This document shows positions 37,833 to 46,755 of a stretch of DNA of 64,000 bases, piece after piece; position 1 is the first letter of the stretch, and each line of letters starts with the position of its first letter. A program made the translations under genes and the position numbers. This DNA comes from Corynebacterium sp. TAE3-ERU16 (GTDB lineage: Bacteria > Actinomycetota > Actinomycetes > Mycobacteriales > Mycobacteriaceae): assembly GCF_019209935.1 (NCBI RefSeq), contig NZ_JAHUTN010000005.1:147443-211442 (forward strand), read 5' to 3'. The notes below the pieces were generated by a model that did no database searches, was not told the DNA's origin, and saw nothing but the letters and a program-made list of their open reading frames with translations.

Positions 37833-39008
37833 TCAGCCGGAGTCCTGCCGGTGCGGTGCACCGATCCTCCGGGTCCGGCGACCGAGGATCGCACCCAGGA
37901 TCCGCAGGCGCATCGGAGGATCCGACGCCCGGAAGACCGCCATCATGCCGCTCGCCGTCGCCAGCGGCGACCCCGTCGCCAGGAAACCCCGCTGCGCCTC
38001 CGGGCTCAGGCTGAACAATGCGTCCATGAACAGCGGGAACTCGTCGGTGTCGAGATCCAGCAGGACCTTCTGCCCCAGGTCCTTGAGCATCCGGTCCAGA
38101 CGCACGGTGGGGTGATGCCACGGCAGAGTACCCCGTCGGCCACCCTTCAGGAGGGGAGCGAGGGCGTCCAGCAACGGCTCCACCAGCTGCAGACTCGTCG
38201 CCACGGAGTATCCCGAGATCGGGCTGATCAGCCCTGCTCGGGCCCCGAAGGCCACCGCGCCGCCACGACTGTCCAGTACCGGTCGGGGGGCTCCCACCGG
38301 GATCAGCACCCGCTCCTCACGGAGGATCTCCGACCGTGGGGGCGCGAGTGCTCCCAGACGACGGCTCAGCGAGTTCTCCAGGTCCTGCCACGGTACCGCC
38401 CTGTCGGCCACCAGGATCGTCTCCTCGTAGAGGATCCCGTCGTGCACGGGTATCTGGTAGAGGAACGTGGGGTGGGGACCGCAACCACCGTGCTGGCGTA
38501 GATCCATCCACACCGCGGTGTCGCGGGTGAGCGGGGCGGCGACGACGATCCCGTACGCCTGCTGCACCGGTTGTGGCCCGGACCGGGGGACACCCCGCGC
38601 ATCGACGACCACCGGAGCGTGGTAGCTACGTGCACCGATGGTGACCGAGGTCGCACGGACCTCCTCGGCGCAGGCCCGGATGACCGGAAAGGTGGAGAGC
38701 CGGGTACGGAGTTCGTCATTGTCCAAAACCAGATACCCGCGGCCCGGACGGTGCCGTCCGAGGCAGCCGATCACCGCGGGCTCGCTGGTCGACTGCGTCG
38801 GCAGGGGCTCCAGCCACCCGGGCACCTCGTCGCGGAAGATTCCGTAGGTGTTCGGCCAGCTTTCACCCGGATCCACTCCGAGTACCCGCCAACCTCGGAC
38901 CTGGGCCTGATGCGCGAGGGCGGTTCCGGCGGGACCGAGGCCGACGACGATCAAGTCGAGAGGCTCCGGCACCGGTGCAGGGGCGACTCCTGACCTTGTT
39001 GAACTCAC
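37833..39008 (-). CDS. Lycopene beta-cyclase-like flavoprotein
   Basis: FAD-dependent lycopene cyclase family (CrtL/CrtY type), expected to close the ionone rings of carotenoids. It has 391 residues from GTG 39008. Visible features are the N-terminal dinucleotide fold LIVVGLGPAGTALAHQAQVR, the family signature PNTYGIFRDEVPGW, VVDARGVPRSGPQPVQQAYG and the C-terminal FGARAGLISPISGYSVATSL. GTG 39008 has GGGAGG 8 nt upstream, while the frame stays open into the neighbouring promoter. No phytoene synthase or desaturase lies in the window, so it is an isolated carotenoid gene. C. glutamicum instead uses the unrelated CrtYe/Yf cyclase. I see no basis for choosing beta- over epsilon-cyclisation beyond the family. 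Confidence 0.8.
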   Translation of the reverse strand: MSSTRSGVAPAPVPEPLDLIVVGLGPAGTALAHQAQVRGWRVLGVDPGESWPNTYGIFRDEVPGWLEPLPTQSTSEPAVIGCLGRHRPGRGYLVLDNDELRTRLSTFPVIRACAEEVRATSVTIGARSYHAPVVVDARGVPRSGPQPVQQAYGIVVAAPLTRDTAVWMDLRQHGGCGPHPTFLYQIPVHDGILYEETILVADRAVPWQDLENSLSRRLGALAPPRSEILREERVLIPVGAPRPVLDSRGGAVAFGARAGLISPISGYSVATSLQLVEPLLDALAPLLKGGRRGTLPWHHPTVRLDRMLKDLGQKVLLDLDTDEFPLFMDALFSLSPEAQRGFLATGSPLATASGMMAVFRASDPPMRLRILGAILGRRTRRIGAPHRQDSG

Positions 39009-39070
39009 CCTCGCCGCCTCCCGCGGTTTCGTCGGCATCCGGAGAACGGGGTTTCCGGAAGGTCCACTGA

Positions 39071-39076
39071 TACACT
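39071..39076 (+). promoter_or_regulatory. -10 element (TACACT) for leaderless ABC-F gene
   Basis: TACACT ends 8 nt before GTG 39085, and no Shine-Dalgarno lies between them. Confidence 0.5.
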
Positions 39077-39084
39077 GTCCGGCT

Positions 39085-40716
39085 GTGATTGTAACCAGTG
39101 ATCTTGAAGTGCGTGTCGGTGCCCGGACGCTGCTCACCGCCCCCGGCCAGCAGCTCCGGGTACAGCCCGGGGACCGCATTGGTCTGGTCGGTCGGAACGG
39201 CGCGGGGAAGACAACGACCATGCGGATACTCGCCGGGGAAGCGGAACCCTACGCCGGTGCGGTGACCCGTTCCGGAACGGTCGGATACCTTCCCCAGGAC
39301 TCCCGTGAGGGCAACATCGAGGTCACCGCACGGGAGCGGGTGCTCTCCGCCCGCGGTCTGGACAGGATCCAGTCCGCCATGGAACGCCAGCAGGAGATCA
39401 TGGAGACCACGGGGGACGACAACCGCCGGGACACCGCTATCCGCAAGTACTCGCGTCTGGAGGAGCAGTACCACACCCTGGGAGGCTATGAAGCCGCCAG
39501 TGAGGCGGCGCGGATCTGTGATGCACTGGGGCTACCGGCACGGATTCTGGACCAGCAGCTCAAGACTCTCTCCGGGGGCCAGCGTCGGCGCGTCGAACTG
39601 GCCCAGATCCTGTTCGCCGCGTCCGCGGGATCAGGGAAATCCGCGACGACACTTCTCCTCGACGAGCCGACCAACCACCTCGACGCCGACTCGATCACGT
39701 GGCTGCGGGAGTTCCTCAACCGGCACGAGGGGGGCCTCATCATGATCTCCCACGACGTGGAGCTGCTCGATGCCGTCTGCAACAAGGTCTGGTTCCTGGA
39801 CGCCGTCCGGGGCGAGGCCGACGTCTACAACATGGGCTGGAAGAAGTACCTCGACGCCCGTGCCACCGATGAGGCGCGGCGGCGCCGTGAGCGTTCCAAC
39901 GCGGAGAAGAAGGCATCCGCGCTGAAGAAGCAGGCGGCGAAGCTCGGCGCGAAGGCGACGAAGGCCGCGGCGGCGAAGCAGATGCTCGCCCGCGCGGAGA
40001 AGATGATCGAGAACACCGACGAGATCCGCAGATCGGACAAGGTCGCGCACATCACGTTCCCGGAACCGGCCCCGTGCGGTAAAACCCCGCTGAATGCGAC
40101 CGGACTGACGAAGATGTACGGATCCCTGGAGGTGTTCGCGGGTGTCGATCTGGCGATCGACAAGGGGTCCCGGGTCGTTGTCCTCGGATTCAACGGCGCC
40201 GGCAAGACGACGCTGCTCAAGCTCCTGGCCGGCGTCGAGCGGACGGACGGGGAGGGCGGAATCGTCTCCGGTCACGGCCTGAAGATCGGGTACTTCGCCC
40301 AGGAGCACGACACCATCGACCCGGAGGCCACGGTGTGGGAGAACACCGTGCGGGCCTGTCCCGATGCCGGGGAACAGGATCTGAGGGGATTACTCGGTGC
40401 CTTCATGTTCTCCGGCGAACAGCTCGAGCAGCCCGCGGGCACCCTCTCCGGGGGTGAGAAGACCCGCCTGGCGCTCGCCGCGCTGGTGAGTTCGCGGGCG
40501 AACGTCCTGCTGCTGGACGAGCCGACCAACAACCTCGATCCCGTGTCGCGGGAACAGGTCCTCCAGGCTCTGGGAACCTACACCGGTGCGGTCGTGCTGG
40601 TAACCCACGACCCCGGTGCGGTCGAGGCACTCGATCCGGAACGTGTCATCGTGCTGCCGGACGGCACCGAGGACCTGTGGAGCGACGAGTACATGGAGAT
40701 CGTCGAACTGGCCTGA
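39085..40716 (+). CDS. ABC-F family ATPase (ribosome-associated type)
   Basis: Soluble protein with two ABC domains and no membrane part, 543 residues, similar to mycobacterial Rv1473. ABC-F proteins act on ribosomes as translation factors or antibiotic-protection factors. Domain 1 has VGRNGAGKTTTMRIL, LSGGQRRRVELAQIL and LLLDEPTNHLDADS. A Lys/Ala-rich linker (about residues 260-315, with EARRRRERSNAEKKASALKK) follows. Domain 2 has LGFNGAGKTTLLKLL, LSGGEKTRLALAALV and LLLDEPTNNLDP. The GTG start at 39085 fits leaderless transcription. It lies upstream of the acn cluster, as its mycobacterial homologue does. Resistance versus housekeeping role cannot be told. Confidence 0.92.
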   Translation: MIVTSDLEVRVGARTLLTAPGQQLRVQPGDRIGLVGRNGAGKTTTMRILAGEAEPYAGAVTRSGTVGYLPQDSREGNIEVTARERVLSARGLDRIQSAMERQQEIMETTGDDNRRDTAIRKYSRLEEQYHTLGGYEAASEAARICDALGLPARILDQQLKTLSGGQRRRVELAQILFAASAGSGKSATTLLLDEPTNHLDADSITWLREFLNRHEGGLIMISHDVELLDAVCNKVWFLDAVRGEADVYNMGWKKYLDARATDEARRRRERSNAEKKASALKKQAAKLGAKATKAAAAKQMLARAEKMIENTDEIRRSDKVAHITFPEPAPCGKTPLNATGLTKMYGSLEVFAGVDLAIDKGSRVVVLGFNGAGKTTLLKLLAGVERTDGEGGIVSGHGLKIGYFAQEHDTIDPEATVWENTVRACPDAGEQDLRGLLGAFMFSGEQLEQPAGTLSGGEKTRLALAALVSSRANVLLLDEPTNNLDPVSREQVLQALGTYTGAVVLVTHDPGAVEALDPERVIVLPDGTEDLWSDEYMEIVELA

Positions 40717-40799
40717 CGCGTCACGGCCGGTCCTTCGCGTTGGGTCGGGGGCTACCGTGCCCCGGGGCCGCACCGTCGGGAAGCCTACCCTGGAGAAGC

Positions 40800-41354
40800 A
40801 TGTACCCGCATGATGTGACCGGCAGCCGGTGGCGGCACTGGGCCGAGGAGCTCACCTACCCCGCCGAGCTGATGCTCGGGACGCTGGATCTGCGCGGTGG
40901 ACGGGGGACCACCGGGAAGTTGATCGACGGTCCGTGGCGGATCCTCGACGAGGAGATCGTCCTGGGGGAGGGCATGGACTGCTTCCGGCGGGCGTCGGAT
41001 CGGCTCCTGGCCTGGCGCGCCCACCACCACGCGGGCGTCCGGGTCGGTGCCTGGCGCACCGCCACGCTCGGCGATGTGGTGCGGTTACGCTTCGCCGGGA
41101 CCATCTCGCCCTGCCTCATCCTGTGTGCCGACACGGGGGAGCGTGAGACGCGGCTCGTGTACGGGACGCTTCCGGGCCACGTGGAGTGCGGAGAGGAGGC
41201 CTTCTCCGTCGTGATCGGGGATGACGGCGTGGTCCGCGGTAGGATCGTGGCCTTCTCGGTGCACGCGTGGTGGCCGGCGAAGATCGGGGCACCGGTGGCG
41301 CGTGCCGTCCAGACCCTCGTCACGCGCCGGTACCTCGAGGGCCTCACCCCGTAG
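40800..41354 (+). CDS. DUF1990 family protein
   Basis: Protein of 184 residues belonging to the DUF1990 family of actinobacteria and plants, whose function is unknown. Conserved stretches: ELMLGTLDLRGG, GEGMDCFRRASDRLLAWRAH, RLVYGTLPGHVECGEEAFSV (the most characteristic segment) and RIVAFSVHAWWPAKIGAPVA. The start is ATG 40800 with GGAGA about 4-8 nt upstream; a TACCCT hexamer ending 8 nt before it also allows a leaderless mRNA. The frame is open further upstream into the ABC-F gene, but those residues are not family-like. It converges with the amidotransferase gene, 12 nt away. Confidence 0.85.
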   Translation: MYPHDVTGSRWRHWAEELTYPAELMLGTLDLRGGRGTTGKLIDGPWRILDEEIVLGEGMDCFRRASDRLLAWRAHHHAGVRVGAWRTATLGDVVRLRFAGTISPCLILCADTGERETRLVYGTLPGHVECGEEAFSVVIGDDGVVRGRIVAFSVHAWWPAKIGAPVARAVQTLVTRRYLEGLTP

Positions 41355-41366
41355 GAGCACAGGGGC

Positions 41367-42110
41367 TCAGCAGGCGTAGATCCGGGCGAAGTTCAACAGG
41401 AGCCGGTTGTCCGTCGACAGATCATGGCCGGAACATGAATCGATGATCGAATCGAACTGCTCCGGTTCGTAGTAGCCCGCCTCCCGGTAGACCTCGAGAC
41501 GGTCGCGGAAGGAATCGAGTTCGAGTTCCGGATGGAACTGCGTGACGAAAATGTGCCGCTTTATCCGGTACATCTGGACAGGGCAGACTTCGCCGCGAAC
41601 CAGGAGCGTGGCACCCGGGGGCAGGGCACGGGTCGCTTCCTTGTGCCCCACGATGGTGGGGAACCGCGACGGCATTCCGTCGAGGATCGGATCCGCGAGC
41701 CCCTCGGTGGTCACGTCGACGAGGATGCAGCCCGGCTTCTCCCCGAAGTGCCGGTCGATGACCCCACCGGCGACACTGCCGATCACGCCGACGCCGAAAC
41801 ATGCTCCGAACAGTGGGAAATCCCGCTCGATGCACTCCCTGATGACGGTGTTGAGGCAGGACTCCACGCGGACCTGATGGTCGGTCTTGTCGGGTTCGGT
41901 GGCGTTGTAGGGACCACCACCGACGATGATGCCCGAATAGTCATCCAGGATGATCGGGCCCAGAGGCTCCCGGTCGACGCGTTTCTGGATGAGAAACTCG
42001 GGCCGGAGTTCCATCATCGAGACGAACGATCGGTATTCGGCCTCTGCGGCATCATCCTCGGGGCGGGTGCTCAGCAGAAGGAACGGCTTGGTTATCTCGG
42101 TGACGGCCAT
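41367..42110 (-). CDS. Class I glutamine amidotransferase (GATase1-like)
   Basis: Protein of 247 residues with a class I glutamine amidotransferase fold. The nucleophile elbow is PLFGACFGVGVIG (cysteine at the apex), the oxyanion region is GIIVGGGPYNATEPDKTD, and the catalytic His-Glu pair is in FVTQFHPELELDSF. No synthase partner is fused or adjacent. It may be a GuaA-like hydrolase domain or a gamma-glutamyl hydrolase; the substrate is unknown. ATG 42110 is preceded by TAGTAT (8 nt away) and no Shine-Dalgarno. A perfect 20-bp palindrome lies about 67 nt upstream of the start, overlapping the acnR stop codon. Confidence 0.88.
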   Translation of the reverse strand: MAVTEITKPFLLLSTRPEDDAAEAEYRSFVSMMELRPEFLIQKRVDREPLGPIILDDYSGIIVGGGPYNATEPDKTDHQVRVESCLNTVIRECIERDFPLFGACFGVGVIGSVAGGVIDRHFGEKPGCILVDVTTEGLADPILDGMPSRFPTIVGHKEATRALPPGATLLVRGEVCPVQMYRIKRHIFVTQFHPELELDSFRDRLEVYREAGYYEPEQFDSIIDSCSGHDLSTDNRLLLNFARIYAC

Positions 42111-42118
42111 ACCGAGTG

Positions 42119-42124
42119 ATACTA
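42119..42124 (-). promoter_or_regulatory. -10 element (TAGTAT) for leaderless amidotransferase gene
   Basis: On the minus strand TAGTAT ends 8 nt before ATG 42110, with no ribosome-binding site in between. Confidence 0.5.
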
Positions 42125-42176
42125 CTGTCTCCTCACCTGAGTATGGGAGTTATCACACCGAAAAGCCAGGAAATAA

Positions 42177-42196
42177 TGATCAGACCGGTCTGATCA
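42177..42196. promoter_or_regulatory. Perfect 20-bp palindrome between acnR and the amidotransferase gene
   Basis: TGATCAGACCGGTCTGATCA has no spacer, so it suits a dimeric DNA-binding protein better than a stable hairpin. Its centre is about 75 nt upstream of the predicted start point of the amidotransferase gene, and it overlaps the acnR stop codon. It does not resemble the AcnR site at 45913. Confidence 0.55.
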
Positions 42197-42772
42197 GAGG
42201 TCTGTGGGGGTCTGCGTCCGCACGCTGGCCTCCACCAGATCAAGTACCTGGTGCAGGGGGTCGGTGGGTTCACCGCTGGCGAGGTGGGTGATGAATCCGT
42301 CCATCACCGTCACCAGGTACGTGTGCAGGACGTCCACCGGCACATCGGTGCGCATCCGACCGGAATCGACACCAGCCTGGAGACGGGAACGGATGGCTTC
42401 GTCCAAAACAGCCTGGTGTTCGACCCACCGCGCAGAGAATACCGGGTCCGTACGCAGGAGACGGGTGATCTCCAGTCGTGTCGAGAGCCAGTCGTAGCGG
42501 TCCTGGTGCGCCAGCATGTCCCGCATCACCTCGACGAGTCCCTCCGCGGTGACGACATCCGCCATCCGGGCCGCGTCCTCCCTCGCCAGGGCGAGAAAGA
42601 GGTTCTCCTTGTCCGCGAAGTGATGGAAGATGGCGCCCCGGGATTTTCCGGTGGCCTGCTCGAGTCGCCTGACGGTCGCTCCGTCGTAACCGAATTCTGC
42701 GAAGCAGCGACGGGCGCCTTCGAGGATCTCCCGGCGGCGGTGGGAGAGATCCGAGGAACTGACCTTGGGCAT
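42194..42772 (-). CDS. acnR: TetR-type aconitase repressor AcnR
   Basis: TetR-family regulator of 192 residues. In C. glutamicum AcnR represses acn and responds to citrate with magnesium and to iron via other regulators. The N-terminal helix-turn-helix is ILEGARRCFAEFGYDGATVR to TGKSRGAIFHHFADKENLFL, nearly as in the known protein. The C-terminal ligand domain includes MLAHQDRYDWLSTRLEITRL. The ATG at 42772 has AAGGAGA upstream. It lies 185 nt downstream of acn in the same direction, across a hairpin, so it can be co-transcribed with acn. A matching operator is found in the acn promoter. Confidence 0.94.
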   Translation of the reverse strand: MPKVSSSDLSHRRREILEGARRCFAEFGYDGATVRRLEQATGKSRGAIFHHFADKENLFLALAREDAARMADVVTAEGLVEVMRDMLAHQDRYDWLSTRLEITRLLRTDPVFSARWVEHQAVLDEAIRSRLQAGVDSGRMRTDVPVDVLHTYLVTVMDGFITHLASGEPTDPLHQVLDLVEASVRTQTPTDL

Positions 42773-42830
42773 GACAGTTCTCCTTGGTTGTGGCTACACG
42801 AGTGGATTGTACTGGCGTCTACGACGCCGA

Positions 42831-42882
42831 GGGGGCTGCGGGACGCGGACGGTGGACACCGTCACACATCACCGCAGCCCCC
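42831..42882 (-). terminator. Hairpin between acn and acnR
   Basis: 11-bp perfect arm GGGGGCTGCGG / CCGCAGCCCCC encloses a second 7-bp helix GACGGTG / CACCGTC. It lies after the acn stop. It could reduce, but need not abolish, acnR readthrough. Confidence 0.65.
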
Positions 42883-42957
42883 GTCAGTCAGATCGAGAGT
42901 GGACCGGCGCACCCGGACCGATGGTCACACGGAACGGGGTTCCGGGTGCGCACCGAC

Positions 42958-45777
42958 TCAGGCTGCGCCGCGAGCCATGTTCCGCAGCACGTACTGGAGG
43001 ATGCCGCCGTTGCGGAAGTACGCCGCCTCACCGGGGGTGTCGACGCGGACCTTGGCGTCGAACACGATGTCCTCTCCGTCTTCCTTATGGGCGGTGACCT
43101 TCACGGTCTGGGGGATCGTGTCGTTGTTGAACTCCTCGATGCCCTCGATGTCGAAGACCTCGGTGCCGTCCAGTCCGAGGGACTCGTGGGACTCACCCTC
43201 GGGGAACTGCAGCGGGATGACACCCATACCGATCAGGTTCGAGCGGTGGATTCGCTCGAAGCTCTCGGTGATCACGGCGCGGACACCGAGGAGGTTGGTT
43301 CCCTTCGCCGCCCAGTCGCGGGAGGAACCGGTACCGTACTCCTTGCCACCGAGAACGACCAGCGGGATGCCCTCCGCCTTGTAGTTCTGGCAGGCATCGA
43401 AGATGAATGCCTGGGGGGCGCCTTCCTGCGTGAAGTCGCGGGTGTAGCCACCGGCCTGGTCGACCAGCTGGTTCTGCAGGCGGATATTGGCGAAGGTACC
43501 GCGCATCATCACCTCGTGGTTACCACGCCGGGAGCCGAGGGAGTTGTAGTCGTTGCGTTCGACACCGTTCTCGTCCAGGTACTGGGCCGCGGGGGTGCCG
43601 GGCTTGATGGACGATGCGGGGGAGATGTGGTCGGTGGTGACAGAATCTCCGAGCTTGCACAGCACGCGGGCACCCTTGATGTCCTGGACCGGCTCCGGGT
43701 CCATGGTCATCCCGTCGAAGTACGGCGCCTTGCGGATGTAGGTGGAGGACTCGTCCCAGTCGAAGGTCTTGCCCTCGGGGGTGGGCAGGTTCTGCCACTG
43801 CTCGTCGCCCTTGAAGACGTCGGCGTAGTCGGCCTCGTACAGCTCGCGGGAGATGCACTCCTCGATCGTGGACTCGATCTCCTCGGTGGAGGGCCAGATG
43901 TCCGTCAGGAAGACGTCGTTGCCGTCCTGGTCCTGGCCGAGAGGTTCCTTCTCGAAGTCGAAGTCCATGGTTCCCGCGATGGCGTAGGCGATGACCATGA
44001 TCGGCGACGCGAGGTAGTTCATCTTCACGTCGGGGGAGATGCGGCCCTCGAAGTTACGGTTTCCGGAGAGCACCGCGGTGGCGGTCAGGTCGTACTTGTT
44101 GATCGCCGCGGAGACCTCCTCGGGCAGCGGGCCCGAGTTGCCGATGCACGTGGTGCAACCGAAACCGGCGAGGTAGAAGCCCATGGCCTCCAGATCCTTC
44201 CAGAGGTCAGCGCGCTTGTAGTAGCCGTCGACGACCTGGGAACCCGGGGCGCAGATGGTCTTGACCCACGGCTTGGCCTTCAGGCCCTTGGCCGCCGCCT
44301 TACGGGCGATGAGGCCGGCGCCGATCATGACGGAGGGGTTGGAGGTGTTGGTGCACGAGGTGATGGACGCGATGGCGACCATCCCGTGATCCAGGGTGTA
44401 CTCGCCGCCATTGGGGGAGGTCACGGTCACCGGCCGGGACGGGCGGCCCTCGGCGCCACGCGCCGCCGTCTCGCCGTGCCCCTCGCGGGACGAGTTGTAC
44501 AGATCGGCGACATCGGCGTCACTGAAATCGAGCTCGCCCTCGGAGTCCATGCGGACGGCCGGGCGGCTCTCGTCTTCCTCGACCTCGTCGTTGCAGTAGT
44601 TGGGCAGATCCTTGCGGAACTGTTCCTTCGCCTTCGACAGCAGGATGCGGTCCTGCGGGCGCTTCGGGCCGGCGATGGAGGGCTCGACTGTCGAGAGATC
44701 GAGTTCGAGGTACTCGGAGTACTCGGCTTCGGGGGAGTTCTCGTCCAGCCACATGCCCTGGGCCTTGGCGTAGGCCTCGACGAGCGCGATCTGCTCTTCG
44801 GAGCGGCCGGTGAGCTGCAGGTACTTGGTGGTCTGTTCGTCGATGGGGAACATCGCGCAGGTGGAACCGAACTCGGGCGACATGTTGCCGATCGTCGCGC
44901 GGTTCGCGAGCGGAACCTCCTTGACGCCGGAGCCGTAGAACTCGACGAACTTCTGGACGACACCGTGCTGGCGCAGCATCTCGGTGATCGTCAGCACGAC
45001 GTCGGTGGCCGTGACGCCGGCGGGGATGGAGCCGGTCAGCTTGAAGCCGACGACGCGGGGGATGAGCATCGAGACCGGCTGGCCGAGCATCGCGGCCTCA
45101 GCCTCGATACCGCCGACACCCCAGCCGAGGATGCCGAGTCCGTTCTCCATCGTGGTGTGTGAGTCGGTGCCGATGCAGGTGTCGGGGTAGGCGACGCCCT
45201 CGTTGTCGAAGACGACCCGGGCCAGGTTCTCGATGTTGACCTGGTGGACGATGCCGGTTCCCGGGGGAACGACACGGAAGTTGGAGAACGCCTTGGAACC
45301 CCAGCGGAGGAACTGGTAGCGCTCCTCGTTGCGCTCGTACTCGATCTTGACGTTCTTCTCGAGTGAATCGGAGTGGCCGAAGGCCTCGATGATCACGGAG
45401 TGGTCGATGACCATCTCGGCGGGGTTGAGCGGGTTCACTCCGTCGGGATCGCCGCCGAGGGTCTTGATGGCCTCGCGCATGGTGGCGAGGTCGACGACGC
45501 AGGGAACACCGGTGAAGTCCTGCATCAGTACGCGTGCGGGCGTGAACTGGATCTCGACGCTCGGCTCAGCGGAGGCATCCCAGTTCGCGATCGCCTGGAT
45601 GTGATCGCGGGTGATGTTGGCGCCGTCCTCGGTGCGGAGAAGGTTCTCGCCGAGGACCTTCAGGGAGTAGGGCAGCTTCTCCATGCCGGGTACGGCATCG
45701 AGTGCGTAATACTCGTAGGACTTGTCGCCGACTTCGAGGGTGCTCTTGGCGTTGAATGAGTTCTGGCTCTCAGTCAC
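42958..45777 (-). CDS. acn: Aconitate hydratase A
   Basis: Isomerises citrate to isocitrate in the citric acid cycle using a [4Fe-4S] cluster. The protein has 939 residues from GTG 45777. The cluster cysteines are in [20 protein letters not shown] and [20 protein letters not shown]. Other landmarks: [15 protein letters not shown] segment (here [20 protein letters not shown]), [15 protein letters not shown] and, in the swivel domain, [23 protein letters not shown] 45777 has GGAGC about 6 nt upstream; the longer reading to 45855 is not conserved. It is transcribed with or next to acnR. The promoter carries an AcnR-like operator. Confidence 0.97.
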   Translation of the reverse strand: MTESQNSFNAKSTLEVGDKSYEYYALDAVPGMEKLPYSLKVLGENLLRTEDGANITRDHIQAIANWDASAEPSVEIQFTPARVLMQDFTGVPCVVDLATMREAIKTLGGDPDGVNPLNPAEMVIDHSVIIEAFGHSDSLEKNVKIEYERNEERYQFLRWGSKAFSNFRVVPPGTGIVHQVNIENLARVVFDNEGVAYPDTCIGTDSHTTMENGLGILGWGVGGIEAEAAMLGQPVSMLIPRVVGFKLTGSIPAGVTATDVVLTITEMLRQHGVVQKFVEFYGSGVKEVPLANRATIGNMSPEFGSTCAMFPIDEQTTKYLQLTGRSEEQIALVEAYAKAQGMWLDENSPEAEYSEYLELDLSTVEPSIAGPKRPQDRILLSKAKEQFRKDLPNYCNDEVEEDESRPAVRMDSEGELDFSDADVADLYNSSREGHGETAARGAEGRPSRPVTVTSPNGGEYTLDHGMVAIASITSCTNTSNPSVMIGAGLIARKAAAKGLKAKPWVKTICAPGSQVVDGYYKRADLWKDLEAMGFYLAGFGCTTCIGNSGPLPEEVSAAINKYDLTATAVLSGNRNFEGRISPDVKMNYLASPIMVIAYAIAGTMDFDFEKEPLGQDQDGNDVFLTDIWPSTEEIESTIEECISRELYEADYADVFKGDEQWQNLPTPEGKTFDWDESSTYIRKAPYFDGMTMDPEPVQDIKGARVLCKLGDSVTTDHISPASSIKPGTPAAQYLDENGVERNDYNSLGSRRGNHEVMMRGTFANIRLQNQLVDQAGGYTRDFTQEGAPQAFIFDACQNYKAEGIPLVVLGGKEYGTGSSRDWAAKGTNLLGVRAVITESFERIHRSNLIGMGVIPLQFPEGESHESLGLDGTEVFDIEGIEEFNNDTIPQTVKVTAHKEDGEDIVFDAKVRVDTPGEAAYFRNGGILQYVLRNMARGAA

Positions 45778-45905
45778 GTAAGCTCCGTTCCTAAATAATT
45801 CGGGTGAGTGGAGCGTCGGCTGGGTGGCTCTCCGGCTGGCACCGACGCAGGTCAAAAGAGCGGTTCATCGTGGCCGCTGGCCGACATGAACGTCGTCTGC
45901 GGTAA

Positions 45906-45934
45906 AGTATAACAGTACGGGCGTTCTGTTCGAG
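45906..45934 (-). promoter_or_regulatory. acn promoter with AcnR operator in the spacer
   Basis: On the minus strand the -10 TATACT (45911-45906) is preceded by a 17-nt spacer. That spacer contains CAGTACGGGCGTTCTG (plus-strand reading, 45913-45928). The AcnR consensus I recall from C. glutamicum is CAGNAC-N4-GTACTG; this site differs at one base. Binding there would block the polymerase, consistent with repression. Confidence 0.75.
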
Positions 45935-46242
45935 AATCGTGGCCCGCTCCGCTATCTTCCACCCCCGTAATCTATCATTTTGTTCCCGAATGCCGTGGTG
46001 GCACGTATCAGGTTGTTTCACTTCGTACCCCCGGGGCGGTGTGTGACCCCCGCGTGCGGCGCCAAAACCGACGGACACCCCCGGGTTGACCGGGGTCGTT
46101 CCGGCGTGCCGACGTTTCTGCCGGATGCGGGTGTCGTTCCCGGGGAGCACGATGGGACATGGAATAGTCGAACCGGTGAGGTGCGCCGAGTCCCGGTTCG
46201 TCCGGGCCCATCCTTGACCTACCGAGAGGAACACTCTGTCCC

Positions 46243-46755
46243 ATGACCCCCGCCGACATCGAACTGACGGACATCATCGAGGATCTCGCCGATGACGGGG
46301 TCGCGATCGGCTCACTGGGCGTGGAGTATCCGGGACTGTCCGACGCGCTCTCCGGTGTGATCTCCGATGCGCGGCAGAATGGCTTCGGTGAGCTCCGGTT
46401 CGTGTTTCTCGATTCCCCGCCCGCGGTCGCGGCCGACCAGCGGGACGTCGCCCAGGATCTCCTGATCGCCACCGGTGCGGACACCGTTGTCCTCCGTTCC
46501 CCGGCGGGCGGTGCCGTGGTTAGCGGAGACCATTCCCGGGCGGCCATCGAATCCGCACAGGTCGATCTCTTCGGCAATCCCGATCTTGTGGCCGGCACTC
46601 AGGCCTTCGTCGACGACCTGACCCACTCCACCGTCCCCTGGCAGGAGATAAACGCCGGTGTGGGGGCCGCTGTCCTGGTGGCGGTTCTCGCCACGGTCCT
46701 CGCGCTGCGTCCCCGCCCGGCCCGTGGGGGACGTGGTGCTGATGGTGTGGAGTGA
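46243..46755 (+). CDS. Rv1476-like membrane protein (DUF6676 type)
   Basis: Protein of 170 residues similar to mycobacterial Rv1476, which also lies between acn and ripA. The N-terminal 130 residues are soluble with alternating strands and helices (GFGELRFVFLDSPPAVAADQ, TVVLRSPAGGAVVSGDHSRA). One C-terminal transmembrane helix follows (AGVGAAVLVAVLATVLAL, about 138-155), then a short basic tail. That layout suggests a mostly extracytoplasmic domain tethered by its C-terminus, though there is no signal peptide, so topology is open. The start is ATG 46243 with GAGAGG upstream. Function is unknown; the linkage to the cell-wall hydrolase downstream suggests an envelope role. Confidence 0.8.
   Translation: MTPADIELTDIIEDLADDGVAIGSLGVEYPGLSDALSGVISDARQNGFGELRFVFLDSPPAVAADQRDVAQDLLIATGADTVVLRSPAGGAVVSGDHSRAAIESAQVDLFGNPDLVAGTQAFVDDLTHSTVPWQEINAGVGAAVLVAVLATVLALRPRPARGGRGADGVE

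Noticed and set aside
40677..40799. N-terminal extension of the DUF1990 gene into the ABC-F gene
   Set aside because: Extra residues are out-of-frame ABC-F coding DNA. ATG 40800 has a GGAGA site and matches the family start.
42784..45162. Plus-strand open frame antisense to acn (about 790 codons)
   Set aside because: The acn gene is secure on the minus strand. The antisense protein shows no domains and is a codon-bias shadow.
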